From JAMLHH01 sp037189845 (GTDB lineage Bacteria > Bacteroidota > Bacteroidia > Chitinophagales > JADIYW01), in the NCBI GenBank assembly GCA_037189845.1, contig JBBCIS010000008.1:62001-126000 (forward strand): a DNA stretch of 64,000 nucleotides, given 5' to 3'. The number at the start of each line of letters is the position of its first letter. Position 1 is the stretch's first letter. This document shows, piece by piece, positions 28,210-35,732 of the stretch. The notes beneath the pieces are model-generated. The model did not search any database. It saw nothing but the letters and a program-made list of their open reading frames with translations, and had not been told where the DNA came from. The position numbers were made by a program, and so were the translations under genes.

Positions 28210-28508
28210 ACCAACATCATTTGATACATATCTGAAAGTCCGCCGGCAATTGCCGGTACGATACTCACGACTGTCTTGTCCTCTAATACTGTTTCAAATC
28301 CATCCAATGCGCGGATATCTTCTTCTCCGACAAAGATTTTGATGAAGCTTCTCACTTTGCCGTTGCCATCCAGGATCTGGGGGCTGATGTTCGGATATTC
28401 CTGAGTCAGCTCTTCGATCGCCTGTTCTACCGTGATAGCATCAGTTTTGAAAGTTGCCTGTTCCTCCGTGTATTTTCTGAGCGGAGTCGGGATAATTAAA
28501 GTTGCCAT
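28200..28508 (-). CDS. cysO: CysO-type ubiquitin-like sulfur carrier with C-terminal extension
   Basis: 102 residues. The beta-grasp sequence resembles mycobacterial CysO and other MoaD/ThiS carriers (IIPTPLRKYT; FIKIFVGEEDIRALDGFET; VVSIVPAIAGG). The functional Gly-Gly is at 89-90, but the frame continues 12 residues (LSDMYQMMLVWR) to the stop, which lies inside moeZ. Carriers must end in Gly-Gly to be adenylated, so either the tail is cut off (the neighbouring JAMM peptidase is a candidate) or the protein is unusual. It would carry a thiocarboxylate sulfur used by CysM. It is separated from mec by a 240-nt repeat-rich spacer. Confidence 0.9.
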   Translation of the reverse strand: MATLIIPTPLRKYTEEQATFKTDAITVEQAIEELTQEYPNISPQILDGNGKVRSFIKIFVGEEDIRALDGFETVLEDKTVVSIVPAIAGGLSDMYQMMLVWR

Positions 28509-28541
28509 GATTATTTAGTTTAAAGTTTAGTGTTTTTTAAG

Positions 28542-28733
28542 GTCAACAGTCCGCAGTCAACAGTCCACTGTATTTGCTGATTTTTGCCTATTGCTTATTG
28601 ATTTCTTGATCATTTGCCAATTTCTTTCTTTTTCCGGGGGATTACCGGGCTTTCGGCTTGTATCTTCACTGCGTTTCGATATCGCCTCTATCCCTATCCC
28701 GTTGCGTTGTCAATCGATTATCGTTGACTGTTG
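28542..28733. repeat. Repeat-rich spacer within the cys operon, including a REP-like element
   Basis: At 28542-28566 the 11-mer GTCAACAGTCC occurs twice at a 14-nt period; the complementary GTTGACTGTTG lies at 28723-28733, so the ends are inverted. Inside is a REP-like unit: arms CCGGGCTTTCGGCT (28645-28658) and CGCCTCTATCCCT (28683-28695), both also found at 54414-54462. No ORF is seen. The spacer (28509-28748) interrupts an otherwise compact operon. Confidence 0.7.
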
Positions 28734-28748
28734 TTCATAGTCTGTATT

Positions 28749-29162
28749 TCAAAATTCGTTTTCAAATTTATTTTCCGTCTCCGAAAGTCTCCATGAAGTC
28801 AGCTTATTAGATTTTCCGTCCACAACAGATACGATGATATAAGAGAAAAAAGGCAATGCTTGTTTCAAATCATGTTCTGACGGAATCGCCGGATGCTGAG
28901 GATGGGAATGATATACACCTATCAATGTTGTGTTGTTGATGAGGGCATATTGTTCCGCTTTCATGTAGTCGATAGGAGAGATTTCAAATCTTCTTCTCTG
29001 GTCGCCTTCTTTACTGTTAATAATGGGCTTGGCGAGTTCGATAAATCTTTGACCGTCTTTTTCAGAACCGTATAGAAATCCTACACATTCATTCGGAAAG
29101 TCATTTTCTCCATGTTCACGGATGACCTGTTCTGCCGTTTTGTCCAAAGTTGTATTGTACAT
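28749..29162 (-). CDS. mec: Mec-type JAMM (M67) metallopeptidase
   Basis: 137 residues. The JAMM zinc motif is complete: Glu25 (NECVG), His85-x-His87 (YHSHP), Ser95 and Asp98 (SEHD). Length and motif order match mycobacterial Mec+, which hydrolyses the CysO-cysteine isopeptide-like adduct to free cysteine and regenerate CysO. Its stop and start are tight with cysM (1-nt overlap of the mec ATG with the cysM stop region at 29162). It may also trim the CysO tail, by analogy with QbsD/HcyD-type JAMM proteases; that part is inference. Confidence 0.9.
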   Translation of the reverse strand: MYNTTLDKTAEQVIREHGENDFPNECVGFLYGSEKDGQRFIELAKPIINSKEGDQRRRFEISPIDYMKAEQYALINNTTLIGVYHSHPQHPAIPSEHDLKQALPFFSYIIVSVVDGKSNKLTSWRLSETENKFENEF

Positions 29163-30097
29163 TATATGACTTGTTCTAAGATTTCTGGATAATTGGATGC
29201 ATGGTCAGGGAAGATGGTCACTATTACGCCTGATTCTATGGAGTTGGCTACTTTGAGCGCACCCACCAGGTTGGCAGCAGATGAAGGACTGAGCAATAAA
29301 CCTGACTTTGAAGCCGCAGTTTTTATCATATCAAAAGCCTCCATTGTATCGATGAAAAGATTCTGGTCAGCTACCTGTCCGTCATAAATTTTAGGAACTA
29401 ATGCACTTTCCAGATGTTTCCAGCCCTCGAGTCCGTGCATGGCGCTGTCCGGTTGCAAAGATGTCAGAGATATAAAAGGATTGAGTTCTTTCAGTCTTCT
29501 GGCAGTTCCGATGAAAGTACCTGTTGTGCCCAGGCCTGCTACATAATGGGTTATTTGAGATTGAGTCTGTTCCCAGATTTCCAAAGCAGTAGAGTAGTAG
29601 TGGGCTTTCCAGTTGTTTTCATTGGCATACTGGTCGGTATAAAGATATTTTTCAGGATGCGCTTCAGATAATTCTTTTGCTTTGGCCTGAGCTTCATCAG
29701 TTGTACCGAATCTGGAAGTGTAAACGATATTTGCTCCCAAAGCTTTGAGTGCAGCTTTCTTCTGAGCAGAAGCATTTTCAGGGACACAAAGCGTTACCGG
29801 AAGTCCGATATGAGCACCAATAGTGGCATAAGCTACAGCAGTGTTTCCACTGGAAGCGTCGATGATACCTTTGTTTTCATCAATCAAACCGGCTTCTACA
29901 GCAGTTCGGATAATGCGGTATGCAGCACGTGCCTTCACTGAATTGGAAAGTTGATTCCATTCCAGCTTGGCATAAATTTTTACATCCGGATTGTTTTGCA
30001 GACTGCTCACGTCAAACAGGAGAGTATTGCCCACAAATGGAGCCAACGCCTGAACACGTTCAGTAATAGTAGATTTTGTATGTATCGTCTCAATCAT
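29162..30097 (-). CDS. cysM: CysM-type PLP-dependent cysteine synthase
   Basis: 311 residues. PLP lysine is Lys55 in NSVKARAAY, the SSGNTA phosphate/substrate loop is at about 98, and GLGTTGT forms the PLP-phosphate loop. In mycobacteria CysM joins O-phosphoserine with CysO-thiocarboxylate; the mec, cysO and moeZ genes downstream make the same role likely here rather than free-sulfide use. The gene is first in the operon and is preceded by a Cys-rich leader ORF and an intrinsic terminator, indicating attenuation control. An alternative is ordinary OAS sulfhydrylase activity. Confidence 0.9.
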   Translation of the reverse strand: MIETIHTKSTITERVQALAPFVGNTLLFDVSSLQNNPDVKIYAKLEWNQLSNSVKARAAYRIIRTAVEAGLIDENKGIIDASSGNTAVAYATIGAHIGLPVTLCVPENASAQKKAALKALGANIVYTSRFGTTDEAQAKAKELSEAHPEKYLYTDQYANENNWKAHYYSTALEIWEQTQSQITHYVAGLGTTGTFIGTARRLKELNPFISLTSLQPDSAMHGLEGWKHLESALVPKIYDGQVADQNLFIDTMEAFDMIKTAASKSGLLLSPSSAANLVGALKVANSIESGVIVTIFPDHASNYPEILEQVI

Positions 30098-30122
30098 TTT
30101 CTTCCCTTAAAATGTATGAAAT

Positions 30123-30153
30123 AAAAAAAGCCCCGCTTTTTAGGGCGAGGCTT
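30123..30153 (-). terminator. Leader terminator upstream of cysM (attenuator)
   Basis: On the minus strand the 9-bp stem AAGCCTCGC/GCGGGGCTT (one G-U) with loop CCTAAAAA is followed by T7 (30129-30123). It lies after the leader ORF stop and 26 nt before the cysM ATG, so it would abort the operon unless prevented from forming. Confidence 0.85.
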
Positions 30154-30233
30154 CATATATATTCTATATGTAAATCTATTTCGCTTTTGACATGCCTCTC
30201 CCTTTTGTCAATTGACAACAACAACAGCATGCT
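30123..30233 (-). promoter_or_regulatory. Putative cysteine-responsive transcription attenuator
   Basis: Four segments can be laid out in transcript order. 1: AGCATGCT over the first Cys codon (30233-30226). 2: GGGAGAGGC running into GGCATGTC (30202-30189). 3: GCCTCGCCC (30151-30143). 4: GCGGGGCTT (30136-30128). Segment 1 can pair with GGCATGTC, segment 2 with 3 (8 of 9 positions) and 3 with 4 (the terminator). Ribosome stalling at the Cys codons would free segment 2 to pair with 3 and allow read-through. The base pairing is seen; the mechanism is inferred from trp/his-type attenuators. Confidence 0.75.
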
Positions 30234-30265
30234 GCAGCTGCGAATTGTTGAAAGGAATAGGACAT
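30176..30265 (-). CDS. Cys-rich leader peptide of the cysM operon
   Basis: 29 codons plus TAG. After an ATG at 30265 and a short polar start come four Ala and then five consecutive Cys codons (TGC, TGT x4; 30229-30215), followed by a basic tail. Such a run is very unlikely by chance and is the sensor design of amino-acid attenuators. The ORF ends 22 nt before the terminator stem. The product is presumably degraded and has no function of its own. It was found by translating the untranslated leader. Confidence 0.82.
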   Translation of the reverse strand: MSYSFQQFAAAACCCCCQLTKGRGMSKAK

Positions 30266-30275
30266 GTTCATAAGA

Positions 30276-30283
30276 CAAATATA
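30276..30283 (-). promoter_or_regulatory. Predicted -7 box of the cys leader
   Basis: On the minus strand TATATTTG fits TAnnTTTG exactly and lies 10 bp before the leader ATG, so the mRNA would start only a few bases ahead of the leader ORF. The -33 element is not clear. Confidence 0.55.
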
Positions 30284-30557
30284 CATCCTGTTTTTATTTT
30301 TTGCATACCTGTTATGTTAACAAAGTTAAAACTATCAGTAAGTCCGACTTCATCGATTCCATTTTGTTATGTTGAATGCTGGAAAATACAATTGAATCTT
30401 TTGTTCATCTTATATAAAGCGCTATATTTTTCCGATTGTAAGATTTTTGTTTTATTAATATTTCTATGTGTTTTATTTATTGTTAATTGTTGTATAATAT
30501 GATTTTTTGATAAAAATTTCAATTAAATATTGAGATTTTATTTCTTAACTTAATGAA
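30284..30557. other. Divergent promoter region between the cys leader and eat
   Basis: About 270 AT-rich bases without a credible ORF. It should hold the cys leader -33 region and the eat-eutBC promoter, but no strong second TAnnTTTG box was recognised. Confidence 0.4.
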
Positions 30558-31889
30558 ATGGTAGAGCAATCTGGTTTGAAGAAAGTTTTAAAGCCAATAC
30601 ATCTGTGGGCTTTAGCTGTGGGTCTGGTCATTTCCGGCGAATATTTTGGCTGGAACTACGGTTGGGGGGTAGCAGGAACCATGGGCTTTTTGATAGCCAC
30701 TTTGCTCATTACCGTTTTGTATATCACATTTGTATTTAGCTTCACTGAATTGTCTACAGCGATACCACATGCGGGAGGGCCATTTGCATATGCTTATGCA
30801 GCATTTGGGCCAGTGGGTGGTGTGATTGCCGGGTATGCAACATTGGTGGAGTTTGTATTTGCACCTCCTGCCATAGCATTTGCTCTTGGGAGCTATGTGA
30901 ACTTTCTTTATGCCGGAATACCGGTGCTTTATACTGCGGTCGCCTGTTATTTCATTTTTACTGTAATAAATATGTTGGGAGTAAAGGAGTCAGCAGTATT
31001 TAATCTGGTGGTAACGATATTAGCTGTGGTAGAGCTGCTCATTTTTTTAGGAATAGTTGCGCCATCTTTCAAAGTAGAAAATTTCATGCACAATAATATG
31101 CCGTATGGAGCTTCGGGGATTTTTGCAGCCATTCCGTTTGCGATCTGGTTTTATCTGGGAATTGAAGGAGTAGCTATGGTGGCAGAAGAAGTAAAGGATC
31201 CCCAGCGAAATATTCCAAAAGGTTATCTGTTAGGGATCGGTACATTGGTATTTCTGGCTCTGGCAGTGATGATTCTAACCGGCGGGGTAGGGAATTGGGA
31301 GCAACTGAGCAGCATTGATTACCCACTGCCTGAAGCGATCAGTATGGTACTGGGTAAAGAAAGCGGTATGACTAAAATTTTTGCCAGTATAGGCTTGTTT
31401 GGATTAATAGCTTCTTTTCATGGCTTGATTATAGGATATTCCAGACAGATATATGCATTATCCAGAAGCGGTTTACTTCCTGTAGTGCTGAGTAGTATAA
31501 ACAAGAGATTTCGCACACCGCATTGGGCTTTGGTTGCGGGAGCGCTTGTGGGACTAATATCTTTGATGACCGGAAAAACTGATCAGATTATCATTATTTC
31601 CGCATTCGGAGCGGTCATTATGTATGGAATAAGTATGTTGAGCCTTCTGAAGCTTCGCAAGGCTCCTGATTTTAAACCATCATTCAAAACTCCGCTGTAT
31701 CCTTGGTTTCCGATTACAGCATTGGGGTTATCTGTGATTTCATTGGTAGCGATTATTTACTACAATGGATTTCTGAGCCTGGTGTTTTTGACAGGATTGC
31801 TGATCACTTTAGTGCTGTTTGTTCTTGCAGGAAAGCATAAGATTTCCAGAGAACAGGTATTGGCACAAACAATAGATATGCCTGAATAG
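30558..31889 (+). CDS. eat: Ethanolamine permease (APC superfamily)
   Basis: 443 residues, about 12 TM helices. HLWALAVGLVISGEYFGWNYGW at the N-terminus and AIPHAGGPFAYA are characteristic of the Eat/ethanolamine branch of APC transporters. It is followed 27 nt later by eutB, which fixes the substrate by context. It imports ethanolamine across the inner membrane. Confidence 0.9.
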   Translation: MVEQSGLKKVLKPIHLWALAVGLVISGEYFGWNYGWGVAGTMGFLIATLLITVLYITFVFSFTELSTAIPHAGGPFAYAYAAFGPVGGVIAGYATLVEFVFAPPAIAFALGSYVNFLYAGIPVLYTAVACYFIFTVINMLGVKESAVFNLVVTILAVVELLIFLGIVAPSFKVENFMHNNMPYGASGIFAAIPFAIWFYLGIEGVAMVAEEVKDPQRNIPKGYLLGIGTLVFLALAVMILTGGVGNWEQLSSIDYPLPEAISMVLGKESGMTKIFASIGLFGLIASFHGLIIGYSRQIYALSRSGLLPVVLSSINKRFRTPHWALVAGALVGLISLMTGKTDQIIIISAFGAVIMYGISMLSLLKLRKAPDFKPSFKTPLYPWFPITALGLSVISLVAIIYYNGFLSLVFLTGLLITLVLFVLAGKHKISREQVLAQTIDMPE

Positions 31890-31916
31890 TCTTAACTTAT
31901 CGATAAAAAACTGTCA

Positions 31917-33290
31917 ATGGTTTACAAGCAAAGCATACAGCAAATGACGTATAGTTTTTCAGACTTACGTACACTGCTGGCAAAAGCTTCCCCTTTTAGA
32001 AGCGGAGATGCATTGGCCGAACTTGCTGCTGTAACTTATCAGGAGCGCGTAGCTGCGCAGATGTGTCTGGCAGATGTTCCTTTGAAACAGTTTCTGGAAG
32101 AAATGATCATTCCGTACGAACAGGATGAAGTCACGCGTTTAATTATTGATACTCATGATAAATCTGCTTTTGAAACGATCAGTGGTTATACCGTCGGAGA
32201 ATTGAGAGATTGGCTGTTGAGTGAAGACGTGGATGCTGAAACCTTGCATAAGGTAAAAAATGGATTAACACCGGAAATGGTTGCTGCAGTCAGCAAGCTG
32301 ATGCGCAATCAGGATCTGATACTGGTCGGTCAAAAGGTGAGTGTGATTACACGATTCAGAAATACGATCGGATTGAAAGGTAGATTTTCCGGAAGATTGC
32401 AGCCTAACCATCCTACAGATGATGCCAAAGGTATTGCAGCAAGTATTGTTGATGGCTTGATGTATGGGTGTGGAGATGCTGTGATAGGAATTAATCCTGC
32501 CAGCGACAGCCCGGCAGTTACCCGTCATCTTTTAGAGATGCTGGATCAGCTGATTCAGCAATTTTCCATACCAACTCAATCATGTGTGCTTTGTCATGTG
32601 ACGACAACAATAGATTTGATTAATAAAGGCGCTCCGGTAGATCTGGCATTTCAGTCTATCGGAGGGACGCAGAAAACCAATAGCAGCTTCGGAGTGAACC
32701 TGCGGCTTCTGGATGAAGCTCTGGATGCTACCCGTTCTCTGAGACGAGGTATAACAGGTGATAATGTGATTTATTTTGAGACCGGGCAAGGTTCATCTCT
32801 TTCTGCCAATGCGCATGAGGGAGTAGATCAGCAGACCTGCGAGTCCAGAGCTTATGGTGTAGCACGGCACTATGACCCACTACTGGTTAATTCGGTAGTG
32901 GGTTTTATTGGTCCTGAATATCTTTATGATGGCAGGCAAATTACCCGTGCAGCGTTAGAAGATCATTTTTGTGGTAAACTATTAGGACTGCCGATGGGCA
33001 TGGATGTCTGTTATACGAATCATGCCGAAGCTGACCAGGATGATATGGATAATTTACTGCTGTTGCTGGCGGTGGCCGGATGTAATTTTGTAATTGGAGT
33101 GCCCGGTGCAGATGATATCATGCTCAACTATCAGTCCACCTCATTTCATGATATTTTATACGTTCGTAAAGCATTGGGATTGAAGCCGGCTCCTGAGTTT
33201 GAAGTCTGGCTGCAAAATCAGGGAATCACAGATACAAAAGGATTACTCTTGCCTGTTCATAAAAATCATCGTTTATTACATACAATTTGA
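31917..33290 (+). CDS. eutB: Ethanolamine ammonia-lyase large subunit
   Basis: 457 residues (E. coli EutB 453); an ATG nine codons in is an alternative start. Long blocks match EutB: LRSGDxLAxxAA, ARLQPN-like GRLQPNHPTDD, GDAVIGINP, CVLCHVTTTIDLI, YFETGQGSSLSA, FIGPEYLYDGRQI and NYQSTSFHD. With EutC and adenosylcobalamin it splits ethanolamine to acetaldehyde and ammonia. No eut microcompartment shell, EutG/E or EutA reactivase gene is present nearby, so this is a minimal cytosolic pathway. It overlaps eutC by 4 nt. Confidence 0.96.
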   Translation: MVYKQSIQQMTYSFSDLRTLLAKASPFRSGDALAELAAVTYQERVAAQMCLADVPLKQFLEEMIIPYEQDEVTRLIIDTHDKSAFETISGYTVGELRDWLLSEDVDAETLHKVKNGLTPEMVAAVSKLMRNQDLILVGQKVSVITRFRNTIGLKGRFSGRLQPNHPTDDAKGIAASIVDGLMYGCGDAVIGINPASDSPAVTRHLLEMLDQLIQQFSIPTQSCVLCHVTTTIDLINKGAPVDLAFQSIGGTQKTNSSFGVNLRLLDEALDATRSLRRGITGDNVIYFETGQGSSLSANAHEGVDQQTCESRAYGVARHYDPLLVNSVVGFIGPEYLYDGRQITRAALEDHFCGKLLGLPMGMDVCYTNHAEADQDDMDNLLLLLAVAGCNFVIGVPGADDIMLNYQSTSFHDILYVRKALGLKPAPEFEVWLQNQGITDTKGLLLPVHKNHRLLHTI

Positions 33291-34054
33291 GCCGGATCAA
33301 AAAATATCAGCTACAGACAGATCCCTGGGCAGATCTGAAAGCTTTTACAGCTGCCAGAATTGCCTTGGGCAAAACAGGAGTATCTGTGCCATTGAAAGAA
33401 GCATTGGCTTTTAAGCAGGCACATGCACAAGCGAGAGATGCTGTGTTTTCTCAATTGGATTTGGAAGAAATTTGTCTGAAATTGGAAAAAACAGGTTTGT
33501 CAGTTTATACTTTACATAGCCAGGCATCAGACAGAAACGTTTATCTTCAGAGACCTGATTTAGGAAGAAAATTAAATCCTGCATCCGAAGATACACTGAA
33601 AGCACTGAACAGTCAGGGGTATGATATCTGTATCTGCATTGCGGATGGATTGTCTTCTCTGGCTGTACAGCAAAATGTAGTTCCGTTATTAGAGATATTG
33701 ATTCCGGCATTAAAAACCTCAGGATTTACACTTACACCTGTTACTTTGATACAGCAAGGCAGAGTCGCCGTTGCAGATGAAGTAGGAACACATCTGAAGG
33801 CTCGTCTGAGTATCATTCTGATAGGAGAACGTCCGGGATTGACAGCAGCGGATAGTCTGGGCGCATATCTGACTTTTCAGCCAATGCCCGGTCTGACAGA
33901 TGAATCCCGCAATTGTATCAGCAATATCAGACCGGAAGGTTTGGTCAAAGACAGAGCCGCTGCGAAAATTCTTCACCTTATAACAGAGGCTTTTCGTTTT
34001 CAGCTCACTGGTGTGGGATTGAAGGATACAGAAACGGCTCTTTTGTCCGGGTAA
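33287..34054 (+). CDS. eutC: Ethanolamine ammonia-lyase small subunit
   Basis: 255 residues from a TTG that overlaps the eutB TGA. WADLKAFTAARIALGKTGVSVPLKEALAFKQAHAQARDAV is the typical EutC N-terminus; DICICIADGLSSLAVQ, LIGERPGLTAADSLGAYLTF and NCISNIRP match the cobalamin-contacting C-terminal domain. It forms the (EutBC) holoenzyme. It is the last gene of eat-eutB-eutC and is convergent with the FemAB-like gene 7 nt away. Confidence 0.95.
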   Translation: MSRIKKYQLQTDPWADLKAFTAARIALGKTGVSVPLKEALAFKQAHAQARDAVFSQLDLEEICLKLEKTGLSVYTLHSQASDRNVYLQRPDLGRKLNPASEDTLKALNSQGYDICICIADGLSSLAVQQNVVPLLEILIPALKTSGFTLTPVTLIQQGRVAVADEVGTHLKARLSIILIGERPGLTAADSLGAYLTFQPMPGLTDESRNCISNIRPEGLVKDRAAAKILHLITEAFRFQLTGVGLKDTETALLSG

Positions 34055-34061
34055 CAAATCA

Positions 34062-35183
34062 TTAATTCAGATGATACCCTTGTCCTGTCAACTCTTTCGA
34101 ACAAAAATACTGGTAAACCTGCTGGTCTAAAGGATAATCCCAGCAACCGATACTATGGAAAAGTTCTCCTCCGAACCCGATCTTAAATTTATACAAGCCA
34201 TACAACGGATGTGAAGGGGATGGATTAGGAGCTACGCCAAACATATCGTATTCAGTACAGCCTTTGGATTTAGCTATTTGAATAGCTTCCCATTGCAACG
34301 AATAGGTAGCCATGAAGTTTCTATTGTTGCTGGAGGATGCACCGTATAAATAAGAAGCTCTTTTGTCACTGATGACCAGGAACATTGAAGCCAGAGGCTG
34401 ACCGTCATGTTCGGCAAGCATCAGCATCACCTCAGTTGAAGCCTGAGATTGTTTCATCTGAGCAGTCAGAATAGCACTGAAATATTTGATATCATTCAGA
34501 TGGATATTGTTTCTGCCGGCAGTATCCTGGTATAGCTTATACCAAATGTCCAGATTTTCCAGGCCTATACATTTCACTTCAACTCCTTTTCTCTGCGATA
34601 ATCCGATATTGTAACGGGTTTTAGGTTTCATATTCCGGAGTAGCTGATCAGTACTTTTTTCCAGATCAATGTAAATAGTATTGGAAGGTAAAAGATTGCC
34701 TGATGCTTTTCTGAAATTCCAGTTTTGGGTATTGATGTTAAATCTTATTTCCTGCATACGGTTTTCGGGAGGACCTTTCCAGATACCGTTTTTATCAAAA
34801 TTTTCTTCTGATTTTGCCCAATATGACTGCCAGCTTAAATCATATCTGATCAGAATGCAGTTTTGGGGCAAAAATGACCGTAAACATTCTGAGAGCTCTT
34901 CCAGAAATTCACCCTGCAATTCTTCGTCGGGTTCCAGCTCAGGGCCATAAGGAACGTATGCGATAGTGTGAGCACTATCTATCTGTTGTAAAATAACAAG
35001 AATATCGGAATGGATTATTTCCGGACTTTCCGAATGGAAAAGATCTGATTTTCCTGATTTGAAATTGATAGCAATACTTTTAAATCCGAGCTTGCTTTTT
35101 ACCCGGGACCAGAAAGCAGTCTGTTGTACGATAGGAGTACGGTATAAGTCTATAGTTTCTTTAAGATGAACATCTGTCAGCAT
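34062..35183 (-). CDS. FemAB/GNAT-type aminoacyl- or acyltransferase
   Basis: 373 residues from the ATG at 35183 (the frame could extend to a TTG at 35216). Two GNAT-like halves are seen. The segment IYIDLEKSTDQLLRNMKPKTRYNIGLSQRKGVEV and the later ASYLYGASSSNNRNFMATYSLQWEAIQIAKSKGCTEYDMFGVAP are the hallmark blocks of FemAB (peptidoglycan cross-bridge) proteins. The substrate might be a peptidoglycan peptide or an exopolysaccharide/lipid amine; Gram-negative FemAB homologues are poorly characterised. No operon partner is evident. Confidence 0.8.
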   Translation of the reverse strand: MLTDVHLKETIDLYRTPIVQQTAFWSRVKSKLGFKSIAINFKSGKSDLFHSESPEIIHSDILVILQQIDSAHTIAYVPYGPELEPDEELQGEFLEELSECLRSFLPQNCILIRYDLSWQSYWAKSEENFDKNGIWKGPPENRMQEIRFNINTQNWNFRKASGNLLPSNTIYIDLEKSTDQLLRNMKPKTRYNIGLSQRKGVEVKCIGLENLDIWYKLYQDTAGRNNIHLNDIKYFSAILTAQMKQSQASTEVMLMLAEHDGQPLASMFLVISDKRASYLYGASSSNNRNFMATYSLQWEAIQIAKSKGCTEYDMFGVAPNPSPSHPLYGLYKFKIGFGGELFHSIGCWDYPLDQQVYQYFCSKELTGQGYHLN

Positions 35184-35297
35184 GATTCCGATAGTTGAAC
35201 CTGCGAGATTAGCCAATCTTAGCCGATAAAAAAATTATTAACTGTTAAGCTTTTGAAAACATAAATTATTCATTACAAATAATTTAATTCGATACGG

Positions 35298-35690
35298 TTA
35301 ATTTGTTAGTATATGAAAATGTTTTTCACTGACAGGTATAACTGACAGCCTGCTTTGTCTGAGCAACCCTATATCGCTTAAATCAGGATGGGATTTAATT
35401 TGTTCCAGTGTGAAAAAAGGAAGCGGTTTTACGGGAGCAACATCAACACACACCCATTGATCTGAATCTGCTGTAGGATCAGGATATGCCGTTTTGACAA
35501 CTTTAGCCAGGCCAACTATGCCTTTTTCTTTTCCGCTGTGATAAATCAGGCATAAATCTCCCGATTGCATTTGTTTCATATTGTTGCGTGCCTGGTAATT
35601 TCTGACACCGTCCCACATTTCATATGATTTCTTCTCCAGGTCTTCAAAAGAGAAAGTTTCAGGTTCTGTTTTCAGGATCCAGTATTGCAT
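35298..35690 (-). CDS. EVE-domain protein
   Basis: 130 residues, the whole of one EVE domain: YWILKTEPETFSFEDLEKK, MWDGVRNYQARNNMKQMQSGDLCLIYHSG, GIVGLAKVVKTAYPDPTA, and the terminal LSVIPVSEKHFHIL. EVE (PUA-like) domains bind modified bases in nucleic acids. It stands alone, with kdsB 42 nt upstream on the same strand. The length is slightly short for the family (usually about 140-150). Confidence 0.9.
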   Translation of the reverse strand: MQYWILKTEPETFSFEDLEKKSYEMWDGVRNYQARNNMKQMQSGDLCLIYHSGKEKGIVGLAKVVKTAYPDPTADSDQWVCVDVAPVKPLPFFTLEQIKSHPDLSDIGLLRQSRLSVIPVSEKHFHILTN

Positions 35691-35732
35691 AAATTGGTTT
35701 TATGGCGTAGAGATTTGTAAAATAGCTGTAGT

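Noticed and set aside
28200..28508. A pure frameshift explaining the CysO tail
   Set aside because: The Gly-Gly and tail are in one continuous frame and the stop overlap with moeZ is clean; no homopolymer run is nearby to suggest a sequence error.
30558..34054. Ethanolamine microcompartment locus
   Set aside because: No shell or encapsulation-peptide genes are present on either side; the neighbours are a cys operon and a FemAB-like gene.
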